Notes: generated by a model not told the origin, from the sequence alone. A stretch of DNA of 10,958 nt from Fidelibacterota bacterium (GCA_021734005.1 JAIPJV010000042.1:1-10958); one strand, 5' to 3'; shown: positions 1 to 7,602, counted from the first letter of the stretch. Made by a program: numbers and translations.

Positions 1-66
1 GAGAAAAACCGACCGCCACGCAAAGACATTGATGAAATTGCCTTTTTTGAGGAGTTTTCGGGATAA
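1..66 (+). CDS. C-terminal end of an unrecognised protein (partial)
   Basis: Frame 1 is open from the window edge to a TAA at 64-66. It gives 21 residues, starting EKNRPPRKDIDE and ending AFFEEFSG. The basic stretch followed by an acidic/aromatic tail looks like a genuine protein C-terminus, and an AT-rich spacer begins right after the stop. Nothing here identifies the family. It could also be a chance open frame, since only 66 bases are visible. The gene would run toward, and converge on, the ygiQ gene on the other strand. Confidence 0.45.
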   Translation, partial: EKNRPPRKDIDEIAFFEEFSG

Positions 67-152
67 TAAATCTCTCAATTGAAATTGTTTCTGGTGATAT
101 TATGTTCGCTGATTTATTGAACTTTTTGTTATATTATCTTAGTTAAAATTAA

Positions 153-211
153 AGCCCACTAAAGTAGGCTCAAATTAAAAAGGTTCCATTACACCCGGAT
201 AAATCCGGGTG
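153..211 (+). repeat. REP-like pair of hairpins (cluster A)
   Basis: There are two stem-loops 21 bases apart. The first has arms AGCCCAC (153-159) and GTAGGCT (164-170), with one mismatch and a TAAA loop. The second has perfect 9-base arms CACCCGGAT (192-200) and ATCCGGGTG (203-211). The layout resembles cluster B at 7349-7442: a CCAC/GTGG-type hairpin, then a CCCGG-type hairpin, then GCTATT after the last stem. Paired short GC-rich hairpins in AT-rich spacers are typical of REP/BIME elements mobilised by RAYT (IS200-like) transposases. That assignment is inference, and no RAYT gene is in the window. Confidence 0.5.
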
Positions 212-320
212 CTATTCTCAATAATTTTAATTAATTCAATAGGATAGTCGTTGTCATAACTATACTTTAATAACTTAGATAAATCCCGTAAAAATCATGG
301 TTTATAATTTTTATTTTTAT

Positions 321-357
321 TGAGATTAGCACCACATCTATTTTTCTGCTTATCTCA
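321..357. repeat. Imperfect inverted repeat
   Basis: The arms TGAGATTAGC (321-330) and GCTTATCTCA (348-357) pair over 10 bases with one mismatch, around a 17-base loop. No T-run follows on the minus strand, where it could end ygiQ transcription, and on the plus strand it is followed by A's. It could be an RNA hairpin protecting the ygiQ 3' end or part of the neighbouring repeat. Its function is unknown. Confidence 0.3.
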
Positions 358-417
358 AAAAGTTCTCAACCCGCAATTGTCACAGAAACCCGGTTTAAAT
401 TGGCTTATTTAATGTCA

Positions 418-2100
418 TTACATCAATATATTTTTCTGGCGCTGTTTTTTGTGATGCTTTTTTTCTACAAAAATATCCCGGCCGGTGACAGGGTCTTTTT
501 CAGTATAGTACATTACAGAAGACCAGGTTGAAGGCGTTGGGGTGAAAATTTGCACCTGTCGGGGGTTTATTTGTAATTTTTTGGAAGCGATCTCTTTTAA
601 TTTGCGCATATTGTTTTCAGTGCAGCCCGGATGAGCAGCAATAAAATAATACGTTAAATACTGGTCTTTTCCAGCCTGCTGCGAATATTTGTAGAATTTG
701 TTTCTGAATTTATAGAGAGGGTGATTTTTAGGCGGTTTTCCCATCAATTTTAGAATCCGGGGCGCAGTGTGCTCGGGAGCAATTTTGAGTTGGCCGGAAG
801 TATGATGTTGAGCAATTTGTTTCAAGTACTCCTGCCCATGTTTTTTATCCTGCATAACCATATCAAAGCGAATTCCGGAGCTAACAAAGACTTTATTTAT
901 GCCGGGAATTTCACGCAATTTTTTCAAAAGATTGATCTGTTTTTGATGATCAATAGGCAGGCTTTTGCAGGCTGAAGGGTATAGGCAGCGGCGATTTTTA
1001 CAGGCACCGGCTTTGATTTTTCGTGTACATTCAATGCCATACATATTGGCAGTAGGTCCGCACAGATCTTTGATATTGCCGTTGAATCCGGGCCGCCTGC
1101 GCATATTGCGGGCTTCTTGTAAAATGGATTGCTCACTGCGCCAGCGAACGCGCCGGCCTTCATGAACAGCAATAGCACAAAAATTACATTCACCATAGCA
1201 ACCACGGTGAGCAGGGATAGAATTAGCAATTGTATCCAGAGCTCGCACTTTGCCCATTTTCCTGTAATAGGGATGTTGCTGGTGTTCATAATCCAGTTCA
1301 TAAATCTGATCCATTTCTTTGCTGCTGAGATAATGAGCCGGTGGATTGTGAATCAAATAGCGAGTATCCATTTTTTGATATAAGCCCTGAGCATTGACTG
1401 GATCAGAATTCTTATAAAAGAGGTCAAACATCTCGATGAATTTATCATCGTCTTCTTTCACTTCCTGGTAAGAAGGAAGTTGAAGATATTCGTATTTTTC
1501 CTGGCTGGAAATATAACAAAGACCCCGAATATGATGAGGTGATTGATCATTCTTTAGTGCCCGGGCCAGATCGATAATCGAACGGTCGGCCATTCCATAT
1601 AATAGATAATTGGCTTTGGCATCAAAAAGAACCGAGCGCCGTAAACCATTATCCCAAAAATCATAATGGGCAATGCGCCGCAAACTGGCTTCGATTCCGC
1701 CCAGAACTATAGGCCGGGTGTTTTTGAAATAGCGCTTGATCAGATTGGTATATACAATAGTGGCTCGATCAGGACGGCGGTTGTTTTTGCCACCGGGTGT
1801 GTAATCATCGTTTTTGCGGAATTTTTTGAGGGCCGTGTAATTGGCCACCATAGAATCCAGGCTACCGGCTGTTACACCCCAGAAAAGATTGGGCTCGCCA
1901 AGCCGGGTAATATCCTGTTCAGAATCCGAATCAGGTTGAGCAATTATGCCGACAGTGAAGCCTTTTTCAACCAGAATTTTTCCAATTACAGCAGCACCAA
2001 TAAAGGGGCTGTCAATGTAGCTATCGCCGGAAACCAGAATAACATCCAGGTTTGACCAGCCGCGCTGGTGCATCTCTTTTTTGGTTGTTGGCAAAAACAT
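418..2100 (-). CDS. ygiQ: YgiQ family (UPF0313) radical SAM protein
   Basis: The 560-residue protein begins with the family's characteristic N-terminus MFLPTTKKEMHQRGW and the early GDSYIDSP motif. The radical SAM signature that would bind the [4Fe-4S] cluster and S-adenosylmethionine is CYGECNFC, with cysteines 301, 305 and 308. A second conserved cysteine group (358, 367, 372, 378) is also typical of YgiQ. IAPEHT (about 440-445) and HPGC (about 490-493) match the C-terminal half of the family. The reaction of YgiQ is not established, so the role is only 'putative radical SAM enzyme'. The tail after TGRDIFVEKK is very short; E. coli YgiQ is considerably longer at its C-terminus, but many bacteria carry shorter forms. 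The gene starts 3 bases after the uvrA stop with AGGGAA about 12 bases upstream, so it is probably co-transcribed and may be translationally coupled. Confidence 0.93.
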   Translation of the reverse strand: MFLPTTKKEMHQRGWSNLDVILVSGDSYIDSPFIGAAVIGKILVEKGFTVGIIAQPDSDSEQDITRLGEPNLFWGVTAGSLDSMVANYTALKKFRKNDDYTPGGKNNRRPDRATIVYTNLIKRYFKNTRPIVLGGIEASLRRIAHYDFWDNGLRRSVLFDAKANYLLYGMADRSIIDLARALKNDQSPHHIRGLCYISSQEKYEYLQLPSYQEVKEDDDKFIEMFDLFYKNSDPVNAQGLYQKMDTRYLIHNPPAHYLSSKEMDQIYELDYEHQQHPYYRKMGKVRALDTIANSIPAHRGCYGECNFCAIAVHEGRRVRWRSEQSILQEARNMRRRPGFNGNIKDLCGPTANMYGIECTRKIKAGACKNRRCLYPSACKSLPIDHQKQINLLKKLREIPGINKVFVSSGIRFDMVMQDKKHGQEYLKQIAQHHTSGQLKIAPEHTAPRILKLMGKPPKNHPLYKFRNKFYKYSQQAGKDQYLTYYFIAAHPGCTENNMRKLKEIASKKLQINPRQVQIFTPTPSTWSSVMYYTEKDPVTGRDIFVEKKHHKKQRQKNILM

Positions 2101-2103
2101 GAG

Positions 2104-4917
2104 TTAGAGTATTTCCCTGAGAAATTTACCTGTGTAGGATTGGGAATGGTCAGCAACCTCTTCAGGGGTTCCTTGAGTAACAATATATCCGCCCTGGTGA
2201 CCTCCTTCCGGCCCCAGATCGATGATATGATCAGCAAATTTTATCACATCCAGATTGTGCTCAATAATTATTACTGAATTACCCTGCTCCATAAGGCGCT
2301 TGAGAACTTTGAGGAGCAGTTTAATATCTTCGAAGTGGAGTCCGGTTGTCGGTTCATCCAGAATGTAGAGTGTGTCGCCAGTGCTGCGCTTGCTGAGTTC
2401 CGCTGATAATTTGACCCGCTGGGCTTCACCACCGGAAAGGGTTGTGGCTTTTTGGCCCAGTTGAATATAACCGAGGCCGACATCCCGCAAAGTTGTCAAT
2501 TTTGATCTGATTTTGGGAATACGGTCGAAGAATTCATAGGCTTCATTAATGGTCATGTCAAGAACATCAGCAATGTTTTTTCCTCGATATTTGATTTCCA
2601 GAGTTTCCCGGTTGTAGCGCCGGCCTTCACAAACTTCGCAGGGCACATAAACATCGGGAAGGAAATGCATTTCAATTTTTTTGGTGCCCTTACCGCCGCA
2701 GGCTTCACAGCGTCCACCTTTAACATTGAAAGAGAAGCGTCCTTTTTTATAACCTCGAATTTTGGATTCTTTTAAGGAAGCATACAGGTCGCGAATATAA
2801 TCAAAAACTTTTGTATAAGTGGCTGGATTTGAGCGCGGTGTACGGCCAATTGGATTCTGATCTATGTCAATGACTTTATCAATATGTTCCAGGCCTTCAA
2901 TATGCGAATATTCGAGGGGTGATTTAGTAGAATTATGAAATTCACGCTGCAGAATAGGATACAGTGTTTCATTGACTAGAGTACTTTTCCCTGAACCGGA
3001 TACACCGGTGATGCAGGTAAATTTTCCAATTGGAAATTTTACATCCAGATTTTTAAGATTGTTGCCCTGGCAGCCCTGAAGATGAATATATTTTCCATTG
3101 CCTTCCCGCCGCTTTTCCGGCACTGGTATTTTTTTCTTTTTTGATAAATATTGACCGGTGATTGAATTTTTAGTGTCTTTGATGGTCTGAGGCGGTCCTT
3201 GAGCAACAATTTCTCCACCTTTGCGTCCGGCTCCAGGACCAAGATCAATTATGTGGTCGGCGGCCAGCATTGTGCCGGCGTCGTGTTCAACAACAATCAC
3301 TGTATTACCGATATCACGCAAATCTTTGAGAGTTTTTATTAACCGGCTATTATCGCGCATGTGAAGTCCGATACTGGGTTCGTCAAGAATGTAGAGTACA
3401 CCAGCCAGCTGGGAACCAATTTGAGTGGCCAGGCGAATTCTTTGAGATTCACCACCCGAAAGTGTAACAGCCGATCGATCCAAAGTCAAATATTCTACAC
3501 CTACATTGATGAGAAATCCTGTTCTTTCGCGTAATTCTTTCAAAATTGGCCCGGCAATTTTCATATCGGTTTGATCAAACTCCAGATCTTCGAAAAAATC
3601 GGATAGATCGGCAACCGATTTGGCTGTGACCTCATTTATAGCCAATCCATCAATTTTTACAGCCCGAGCTTCTTTTTTCAAGCGGGCACCATCACAAACC
3701 GGACAGGGTTTCTCGCTCATGAAACGCTTAATCCAATTGCGAATGCGGGAGGATTTTGTCTGAGTATAACGGCGCTTGAGATTGGGGATCACGCCCTCAT
3801 AATCGGTTTCATAATCCCCTTTCATCTTACCGGCCCGCTTTTTAACATTTAAATTTTGCGTACCCTTCCCATATAAAATCGCCTGTTTAGCATCTTCCGG
3901 ATATTTTTTAAACGGAGTAAAAAAATCTATATTATAACGCTGAAGAACGGCCTTGAGAACCGAACTTTGCCAGCCACCTTTGGGTTGCTCACCGAGTGGA
4001 ACGATTCCGCCTTCAAACATGGATTTGTTTTCATCGGGCACGACCAGGCTCTCGTCAATCTCCATTTTCGTTCCCAAACCATCACATTCCGGGCAGGCTC
4101 CATAAGGACTATTAAAAGAGAACATACGGGGCGAAATTTCAGCATAACTAATATGGCAATGAGGACAGGCAAACTGTTCACTGTAAGTGTATTCATCATC
4201 AGGGGTTGAAACGATTACCAGGCCGGAACTCATTTGTGTGGAAAGTTCAACCGACTCGGTCAGGCGCTCCTTGATAGAAGGCTTGGCAATCAAGCGATCA
4301 ACAACGACTTCAATATCATGTTTTTTCTGTTTATCCAGTTCAATTTTCTGGTCAACTTCGATGATCTCGCCGTCGATTCGAGCCCTGATAAAACCTTCTC
4401 TGCGGATCTCCTCCAGCACATCTTTGTATTCGCCCTTTTTGCCGCGAATAACAGGCGCCATGATCATCATTTTGGTGCCCTCCGGTAATTCCAAAATGGA
4501 ATCCACAATTTGCTGAACTGTCTGTTGTTGAATTTCCCGACCGCAATTGTAACAATAAGGCGTACCTACCCGGGCGTACAACAATCTCAGGTAATCATAT
4601 ATCTCTGTCACTGTTCCAACTGTAGAACGGGGATTTTTTGATGCTGCTTTCTGTTCAATGGAAATGGCCGGGGAAAGCCCTTCAATAGATTCCAGATCAG
4701 GCTTTTCCATAACGCCCAAAAATTGGCGGGCATAAGCTGACAGGGATTCTACATAGCGCCGTTGCCCTTCAGCATAGATCGTATCGAAAGCCAGTGAAGA
4801 TTTACCCGAACCCGAAGGACCGGTTACCACAATCATTTTTTCCCGAGGAATATCTAGGTCCAGGTCCTTTAGATTGTGTTCACGGGCTCCCTTTATTTTA
4901 ATGTATTTATTGGTCAT
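2104..4917 (-). CDS. uvrA: Excinuclease ABC subunit A (UvrA)
   Basis: This is the full-length 937-residue damage-recognition ATPase of nucleotide excision repair. It works in the cytoplasm as a dimer with UvrB and scans DNA for bulky lesions. Both ABC modules are intact. Module 1 has Walker A GPSGSGKSS (33-41), signature LSGGESQR (from 486) and Walker B LYILDEPS (508-515). Module 2 has Walker A GVSGSGKST (638-646), LSGGEAQR (from 827) and Walker B LYILDEPT (850-857). Zinc-binding pairs are C251/C254 with C275/C278, and C737/C740 with C760/C763. The family motif NPRSTVGTVTEIYDYLRLLYAR lies at 95-116. The start is supported by MTNKYIKIKGAREHNL and by an ideal AGGAGGT seven bases upstream. It leads a minus-strand pair with ygiQ and is divergent from the nitroreductase operon. 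Confidence 0.98.
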   Translation of the reverse strand: MTNKYIKIKGAREHNLKDLDLDIPREKMIVVTGPSGSGKSSLAFDTIYAEGQRRYVESLSAYARQFLGVMEKPDLESIEGLSPAISIEQKAASKNPRSTVGTVTEIYDYLRLLYARVGTPYCYNCGREIQQQTVQQIVDSILELPEGTKMMIMAPVIRGKKGEYKDVLEEIRREGFIRARIDGEIIEVDQKIELDKQKKHDIEVVVDRLIAKPSIKERLTESVELSTQMSSGLVIVSTPDDEYTYSEQFACPHCHISYAEISPRMFSFNSPYGACPECDGLGTKMEIDESLVVPDENKSMFEGGIVPLGEQPKGGWQSSVLKAVLQRYNIDFFTPFKKYPEDAKQAILYGKGTQNLNVKKRAGKMKGDYETDYEGVIPNLKRRYTQTKSSRIRNWIKRFMSEKPCPVCDGARLKKEARAVKIDGLAINEVTAKSVADLSDFFEDLEFDQTDMKIAGPILKELRERTGFLINVGVEYLTLDRSAVTLSGGESQRIRLATQIGSQLAGVLYILDEPSIGLHMRDNSRLIKTLKDLRDIGNTVIVVEHDAGTMLAADHIIDLGPGAGRKGGEIVAQGPPQTIKDTKNSITGQYLSKKKKIPVPEKRREGNGKYIHLQGCQGNNLKNLDVKFPIGKFTCITGVSGSGKSTLVNETLYPILQREFHNSTKSPLEYSHIEGLEHIDKVIDIDQNPIGRTPRSNPATYTKVFDYIRDLYASLKESKIRGYKKGRFSFNVKGGRCEACGGKGTKKIEMHFLPDVYVPCEVCEGRRYNRETLEIKYRGKNIADVLDMTINEAYEFFDRIPKIRSKLTTLRDVGLGYIQLGQKATTLSGGEAQRVKLSAELSKRSTGDTLYILDEPTTGLHFEDIKLLLKVLKRLMEQGNSVIIIEHNLDVIKFADHIIDLGPEGGHQGGYIVTQGTPEEVADHSQSYTGKFLREIL

Positions 4918-4924
4918 TCTACTT

Positions 4925-4931
4925 ACCTCCT
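4925..4931 (-). promoter_or_regulatory. Ribosome binding site of uvrA
   Basis: The minus strand reads AGGAGGT, a complete match to the anti-Shine-Dalgarno consensus, seven bases before the uvrA ATG. It fixes the start at 4917 and suggests efficient translation. No convincing -35/-10 pair for uvrA could be picked from the AT-rich sequence between 4932 and 5109. Confidence 0.85.
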
Positions 4932-5109
4932 AATGTTGTCAAACCCTAAAGCTTATAGATAATTATCCCAAAGAGAAAGATTTTTTATATAATTTTTCAG
5001 AGGTTTTTTTAACTAATCATTGAGGAATTCAGGCCATTTTCTTCTACTAAATTAAATTCTCAAATTTTCTGCCCTTTCAATTTGCCTTTGATTAACAATT
5101 TTTCTTATA

Positions 5110-5138
5110 TTGACAAACCAGCAGGAAATATTTACATT
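5110..5138 (+). promoter_or_regulatory. Possible sigma70-type promoter for the nitroreductase operon
   Basis: A perfect -35 box TTGACA (5110-5115) is followed by exactly 17 bases and then TACATT (5133-5138), which matches 4 of 6 bases of TATAAT. The start of transcription would then fall close to the ribosome binding site at 5146, giving a very short leader. If the organism belongs to Bacteroidota proper, its main sigma factor would prefer a different consensus, so this is only a candidate. Confidence 0.35.
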
Positions 5139-5145
5139 TTATTAC

Positions 5146-5151
5146 AAGGAG
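5146..5151 (+). promoter_or_regulatory. Ribosome binding site choosing the nitroreductase start
   Basis: AAGGAG sits 8 bases before the ATG at 5160. The frame is open back to an ATG at 5082, but that upstream start has no purine-rich site and would bury the hydrophobic signal sequence 26 residues inside the protein. This site is the reason for choosing 5160. Confidence 0.75.
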
Positions 5152-5159
5152 AATTAATT

Positions 5160-5804
5160 ATGTTCAAACAAATTTTTTTAGGTCTAATTGTTTGTATAAT
5201 GGGTGCCCAACTTTCTGGCAGCGAGAATGGGACAATTAAATTACCAGCCCCTCAGAAAAAAGGTGGAATGCCCTTGATGGAGACGCTTGACAATCGAAAA
5301 TCTCAACGCTCTTTCAGTTCCAAAGAACTTTCCGACCAAACCCTGTCCAATTTACTCTGGGCTGCTTTTGGTATCAATCGGCCGGAATCGGGAAAACGTA
5401 CCGCTCCCTCAGCTGTTGATTGGCAGGAAATTGATATTTATGTTGCTTCCAAATCTGGAACCTATTTCTACAATGCAGAGAAACATGCTCTGGAAAAAAT
5501 CCTGGACAAAGACATTCGCAATCAAACCGGAACTCAAGGCTTTGTTGACGATGCTCCTATTAATCTTGTTTTTGTCGCTGATTACTCTCGAATGGGAAGC
5601 GACATGTCAGATGAGGCCAGAAAATATTATTCCTGGTGTGATACAGGCTACATTAGCCAAAATGTATATTTATTTTGTGCTTCTGAAGGCCTGGCTACTG
5701 TAGTTCGGGGTATGGTAGATAGGAAAAAATTAAGAAAAATAATGGACTTAAAGGATCATCAAAAAATAGTTCTTGCTCAAACAGTTGGCTGTCCAAAAAA
5801 TTAA
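5160..5804 (+). CDS. Exported nitroreductase-family (SagB/ThcOx-like) oxidoreductase
   Basis: With the start at 5160 the protein has 214 residues and begins with a signal-peptide-like segment: MFKQ, then a hydrophobic run to about residue 18, with possible cleavage near LSGS. It therefore probably acts in the periplasm. The rest is a nitroreductase fold that would bind FMN. RKSQRSF (46-52) is the usual phosphate-contacting Arg-Ser-Arg region, LLWAAFGINR (65-74) and RTAPSAVD (80-87) match SagB/ThcOx-like family members, and GYISQNVYLFCASEGLATVVRG (163-184) is the C-terminal helix and strand typical of the family. SagB homologues oxidise azoline rings in peptides, but no peptide-modifying partner genes are present, so the substrate here is unknown. 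It heads a run with the DUF3795 gene 17 bases downstream. Confidence 0.85.
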   Translation: MFKQIFLGLIVCIMGAQLSGSENGTIKLPAPQKKGGMPLMETLDNRKSQRSFSSKELSDQTLSNLLWAAFGINRPESGKRTAPSAVDWQEIDIYVASKSGTYFYNAEKHALEKILDKDIRNQTGTQGFVDDAPINLVFVADYSRMGSDMSDEARKYYSWCDTGYISQNVYLFCASEGLATVVRGMVDRKKLRKIMDLKDHQKIVLAQTVGCPKN

Positions 5805-5821
5805 AAAATCAGGAGAGAAAA

Positions 5822-6157
5822 ATGGTATCTTCATCTTACTGTGGAATTAAATGCCGGGATTGCCCGGCTTTTATTGCCACCAAGCAAAACAATTTTGATA
5901 AGAAAAATGAAGTTGCCGGGGAGTGGTCAACTAATGATTATCCCCTCAGCCCTAATGACGTCGAATGTCACGGATGCACCAGTACAACCAGAAATATAAT
6001 GTCTTTTTGTGAAGACTGTAATATAAGGTATTGTGCTATTGACAAAAGCCTGGAAAATTGTGCTTTTTGTGATAATTTCCCCTGTAACAAACTCAGTAAA
6101 GTATATAAACAGAACCCCCAAGCAAAAGAAAATTTGATGAAAATTAGAAGAGCATAA
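5822..6157 (+). CDS. DUF3795 cysteine-rich protein
   Basis: The 111-residue protein carries eleven cysteines in a pattern that matches the DUF3795 family: CGIKCRDC (7-14), CHGC (49-52), CEDCNIRYC (63-71) and NCAFCDNFPC (79-88). The spacing implies that it binds zinc or an iron-sulfur cluster, but the function of the family is not known. There is no signal peptide or membrane segment, so it is likely cytoplasmic. AGGAG at 5811-5815 precedes the ATG by six bases. The 17-base gap to the nitroreductase and 33-base gap to the phzF-like gene suggest one transcript, but family-level knowledge does not link the three activities. Confidence 0.85.
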   Translation: MVSSSYCGIKCRDCPAFIATKQNNFDKKNEVAGEWSTNDYPLSPNDVECHGCTSTTRNIMSFCEDCNIRYCAIDKSLENCAFCDNFPCNKLSKVYKQNPQAKENLMKIRRA

Positions 6158-6190
6158 GATTAATTTAACAAATTACAAAAAGGTGATAAA

Positions 6191-6976
6191 ATGGAAATAT
6201 ATCAGGTAGATGCATTTACAAATAAACCTTTTAGTGGTAATCCAGCTGCAGTTTGCATAATCGATGAAGAAAAACCTGATAAATGGCTACAAAATTTTGC
6301 AGCTGAGATGAATTTATCTGAGACAGCTTTTATTCAGAAAGAACAGGAAGGCTACAATTTGCGCTGGTTTACACCGCAAAATGAAGAAGAATTGTGTGGC
6401 CATGCCACTCTGGCAAGTGCTCATGTTTTATGGGAAACCGGCTTATTAAAACTAAAAAACGAAGCAGTATTCAATACAAAAAGCGGAGTGTTAACTGCAA
6501 AGAAGAGCGGCGAGTGGATCTATATTAATTTACCATCCGAACCTCCGGAAGAAACCGAAGCTCCGAAAAGTTTAATTGAGGGTCTTGGTGTAGAGCCCGT
6601 TTACACAGGCAAAAATCGTCTGGATTACATAGTCGAAATCAAATCCGAAGAAGTTCTCCGAGAATTGCAACCCAATATGGAAAAATTAAAACAGGTCAAC
6701 ACCCGGGGAATAATTGTAACCAGTAAAACAAGCTCTTCTAAATATGACTTCATATCCCGCTTCTTTGCCCCGGATCTGGGAATAAATGAAGACCCTGTAA
6801 CGGGCTCGGCTCATTGTTGCCTGGCCCCCTATTGGGCAAAATCAATGAGAAAGTACAAATTTATGGCTTACCAGGCATCGCCACGAGGCGGAGAACTCAA
6901 AGTCAATTTAATTGAAGATAGAGTTGTATTAGGTGGTGAATCTATAACAGTTATGGAGGGGCAAGTTGTTGTTTGA
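6191..6976 (+). CDS. PhzF family isomerase/epimerase
   Basis: The 261-residue protein is a full-length member of the PhzF (phenazine biosynthesis-like) family, a two-lobed fold related to diaminopimelate epimerase. Recognisable motifs are the start MEIYQVDAFT, FSGNPAAV (14-21), MNLSETAF with the catalytic glutamate at position 44, ELCGHATLAS (about 66-75) and the C-terminal-lobe motif GINEDPVTGSAH. In PhzF itself the glutamate isomerises dihydro-3-hydroxyanthranilate. No other phenazine genes are nearby, and most family members in other bacteria have unknown substrates, so a phenazine role is not implied. AGGTG at 6181-6185 serves as ribosome binding site. It is the last gene of the plus-strand run, followed by a long non-coding region. 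Confidence 0.93.
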   Translation: MEIYQVDAFTNKPFSGNPAAVCIIDEEKPDKWLQNFAAEMNLSETAFIQKEQEGYNLRWFTPQNEEELCGHATLASAHVLWETGLLKLKNEAVFNTKSGVLTAKKSGEWIYINLPSEPPEETEAPKSLIEGLGVEPVYTGKNRLDYIVEIKSEEVLRELQPNMEKLKQVNTRGIIVTSKTSSSKYDFISRFFAPDLGINEDPVTGSAHCCLAPYWAKSMRKYKFMAYQASPRGGELKVNLIEDRVVLGGESITVMEGQVVV

Positions 6977-6991
6977 GGGCTGATTGTTGAA

Positions 6992-7037
6992 TACATTCAA
7001 GATTGCGAATCCACCTTGTTAGCGGAATACGAATGTA
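6992..7037. repeat. Inverted-repeat element after phzF
   Basis: TACATTC (6992-6998) is repeated in inverted form as GAATGTA (7031-7037), starting only 15 bases after the phzF stop. Between the arms is a more GC-rich segment containing the small palindrome GATTGCGAATC (7001-7011) and a GCGGAATACG stretch. It could be a short dispersed repeat unit or a hairpin at the 3' end of the phzF transcript. No T-run follows, so it is not a standard intrinsic terminator. Confidence 0.3.
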
Positions 7038-7348
7038 GCTTATTTATAATTCGACAGGATCATCTCATATTAATTAGAACGAAAGAAAAAATATATCGCC
7101 TGAAAATATATAGAATTAGATAGTTTGACAAAAAAATCCGGCTATCCCTATCAAGTACTAAAATTATTTATAGATGCAAATTCATAAGAGTTTCTCTTTT
7201 TTTTAACGGTTTGAAAAAGTTTTTCTGGTATGGTTTATTGTAAAGTCTGCTGAAACATTTCCAAAGGCATTTATTTTTAAGAATTGATTTAATCCAGTTC
7301 TAAGCTCAGATTATCATGTGATTTCACTTAATTGATTGGAACAAACTA

Positions 7349-7442
7349 GAACCACGAATGTGGTTCAATTTTATTAACTTCGGGTGGAACCCGGAGTTAA
7401 ACTGCCTCCCTTTTATTATAGCCTGTGCAAAGCACAGGCTAT
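7349..7442 (+). repeat. REP-like cluster of three hairpins (cluster B)
   Basis: Three hairpins lie in 94 bases. The first has perfect arms GAACCAC/GTGGTTC (7349-7355 and 7360-7366) with a GAAT loop. The second has 12-base arms TTAACTTCGGGT/ACCCGGAGTTAA (7374-7385 and 7389-7400) with one G-T wobble. The third has perfect arms TAGCCTGTGC/GCACAGGCTA (7419-7428 and 7432-7441). A C-rich stretch (7402-7410) can pair with the G-rich stretch at 7447-7455 and enclose the third hairpin. The order and the trailing GCTATT resemble cluster A at 153-211. The assignment to REP/BIME-type elements is by structure only. Confidence 0.55.
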
Positions 7443-7446
7443 TTTT
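7418..7446 (+). terminator. Terminator-like hairpin with T-run
   Basis: A perfect 10-base GC-rich stem (extendable by one A-T pair) with an AAA loop is followed directly by TTTTT (7442-7446), the form of a Rho-independent terminator on the plus strand. It lies about 440 bases after the phzF stop, so it could end a long untranslated tail. It may equally be part of the repeat cluster and only incidentally terminator-like. Confidence 0.4.
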
Positions 7447-7602
7447 GGTGGGTAGCGCTTCTTACCTATTCCATCAGCAGTTACTAATATTGAAATCTTC
7501 CAGAGTTCTTCTTTATACAGATTCGCCACAGATACTGCGATTATCAATTAATTGAATTTTACTCGAAAAAAATCAAGTTTATAAATATATCCTTATCCAT
7601 GC

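Larger units (their letters stand above)
67..417. other. Intergenic spacer with hairpins
   Basis: This 351-base AT-rich spacer lies between the 3' end of the left-edge gene and the 3' end of ygiQ. It holds two REP-like hairpins (153-170 and 192-211) and a longer imperfect inverted repeat (321-357). No ORF of convincing length, tRNA or rRNA is visible. No hairpin here is followed by a clear T-run in the direction that would terminate either flanking gene, so I do not call a terminator. Confidence 0.6.

Noticed and set aside
5082..5159. Longer N-terminus for the nitroreductase, starting at 5082
   Set aside because: There is no ribosome binding site before 5082, it would contain the candidate promoter, and it would displace the signal peptide from the N-terminus. 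The start at 5160 has AAGGAG at good spacing.
5160..5804. Azoline-containing peptide (SagB-type) natural product cluster
   Set aside because: No cyclodehydratase, YcaO protein, precursor peptide or transporter is nearby. Only the nitroreductase fold is shared.
6191..6976. Phenazine biosynthesis role for the PhzF-like gene
   Set aside because: None of the other phenazine genes are nearby, and most PhzF-fold proteins in other bacteria act on unknown substrates.
7125..7154. TTGACA with a weak TATCAA 18 bases later, as a promoter
   Set aside because: No gene or clear RNA follows within several hundred bases, and the -10 match is only 4 of 6 in very AT-rich DNA.
7349..7455. CRISPR array
   Set aside because: The hairpins differ in sequence and spacing, there are no regularly spaced identical direct repeats, and no cas genes are in the window.
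7358..7555. 65-codon plus-strand ORF
   Set aside because: It runs straight through two hairpins of the REP-like cluster and the T-run. The composition is what random AT-rich DNA gives, and there is no ribosome binding site.
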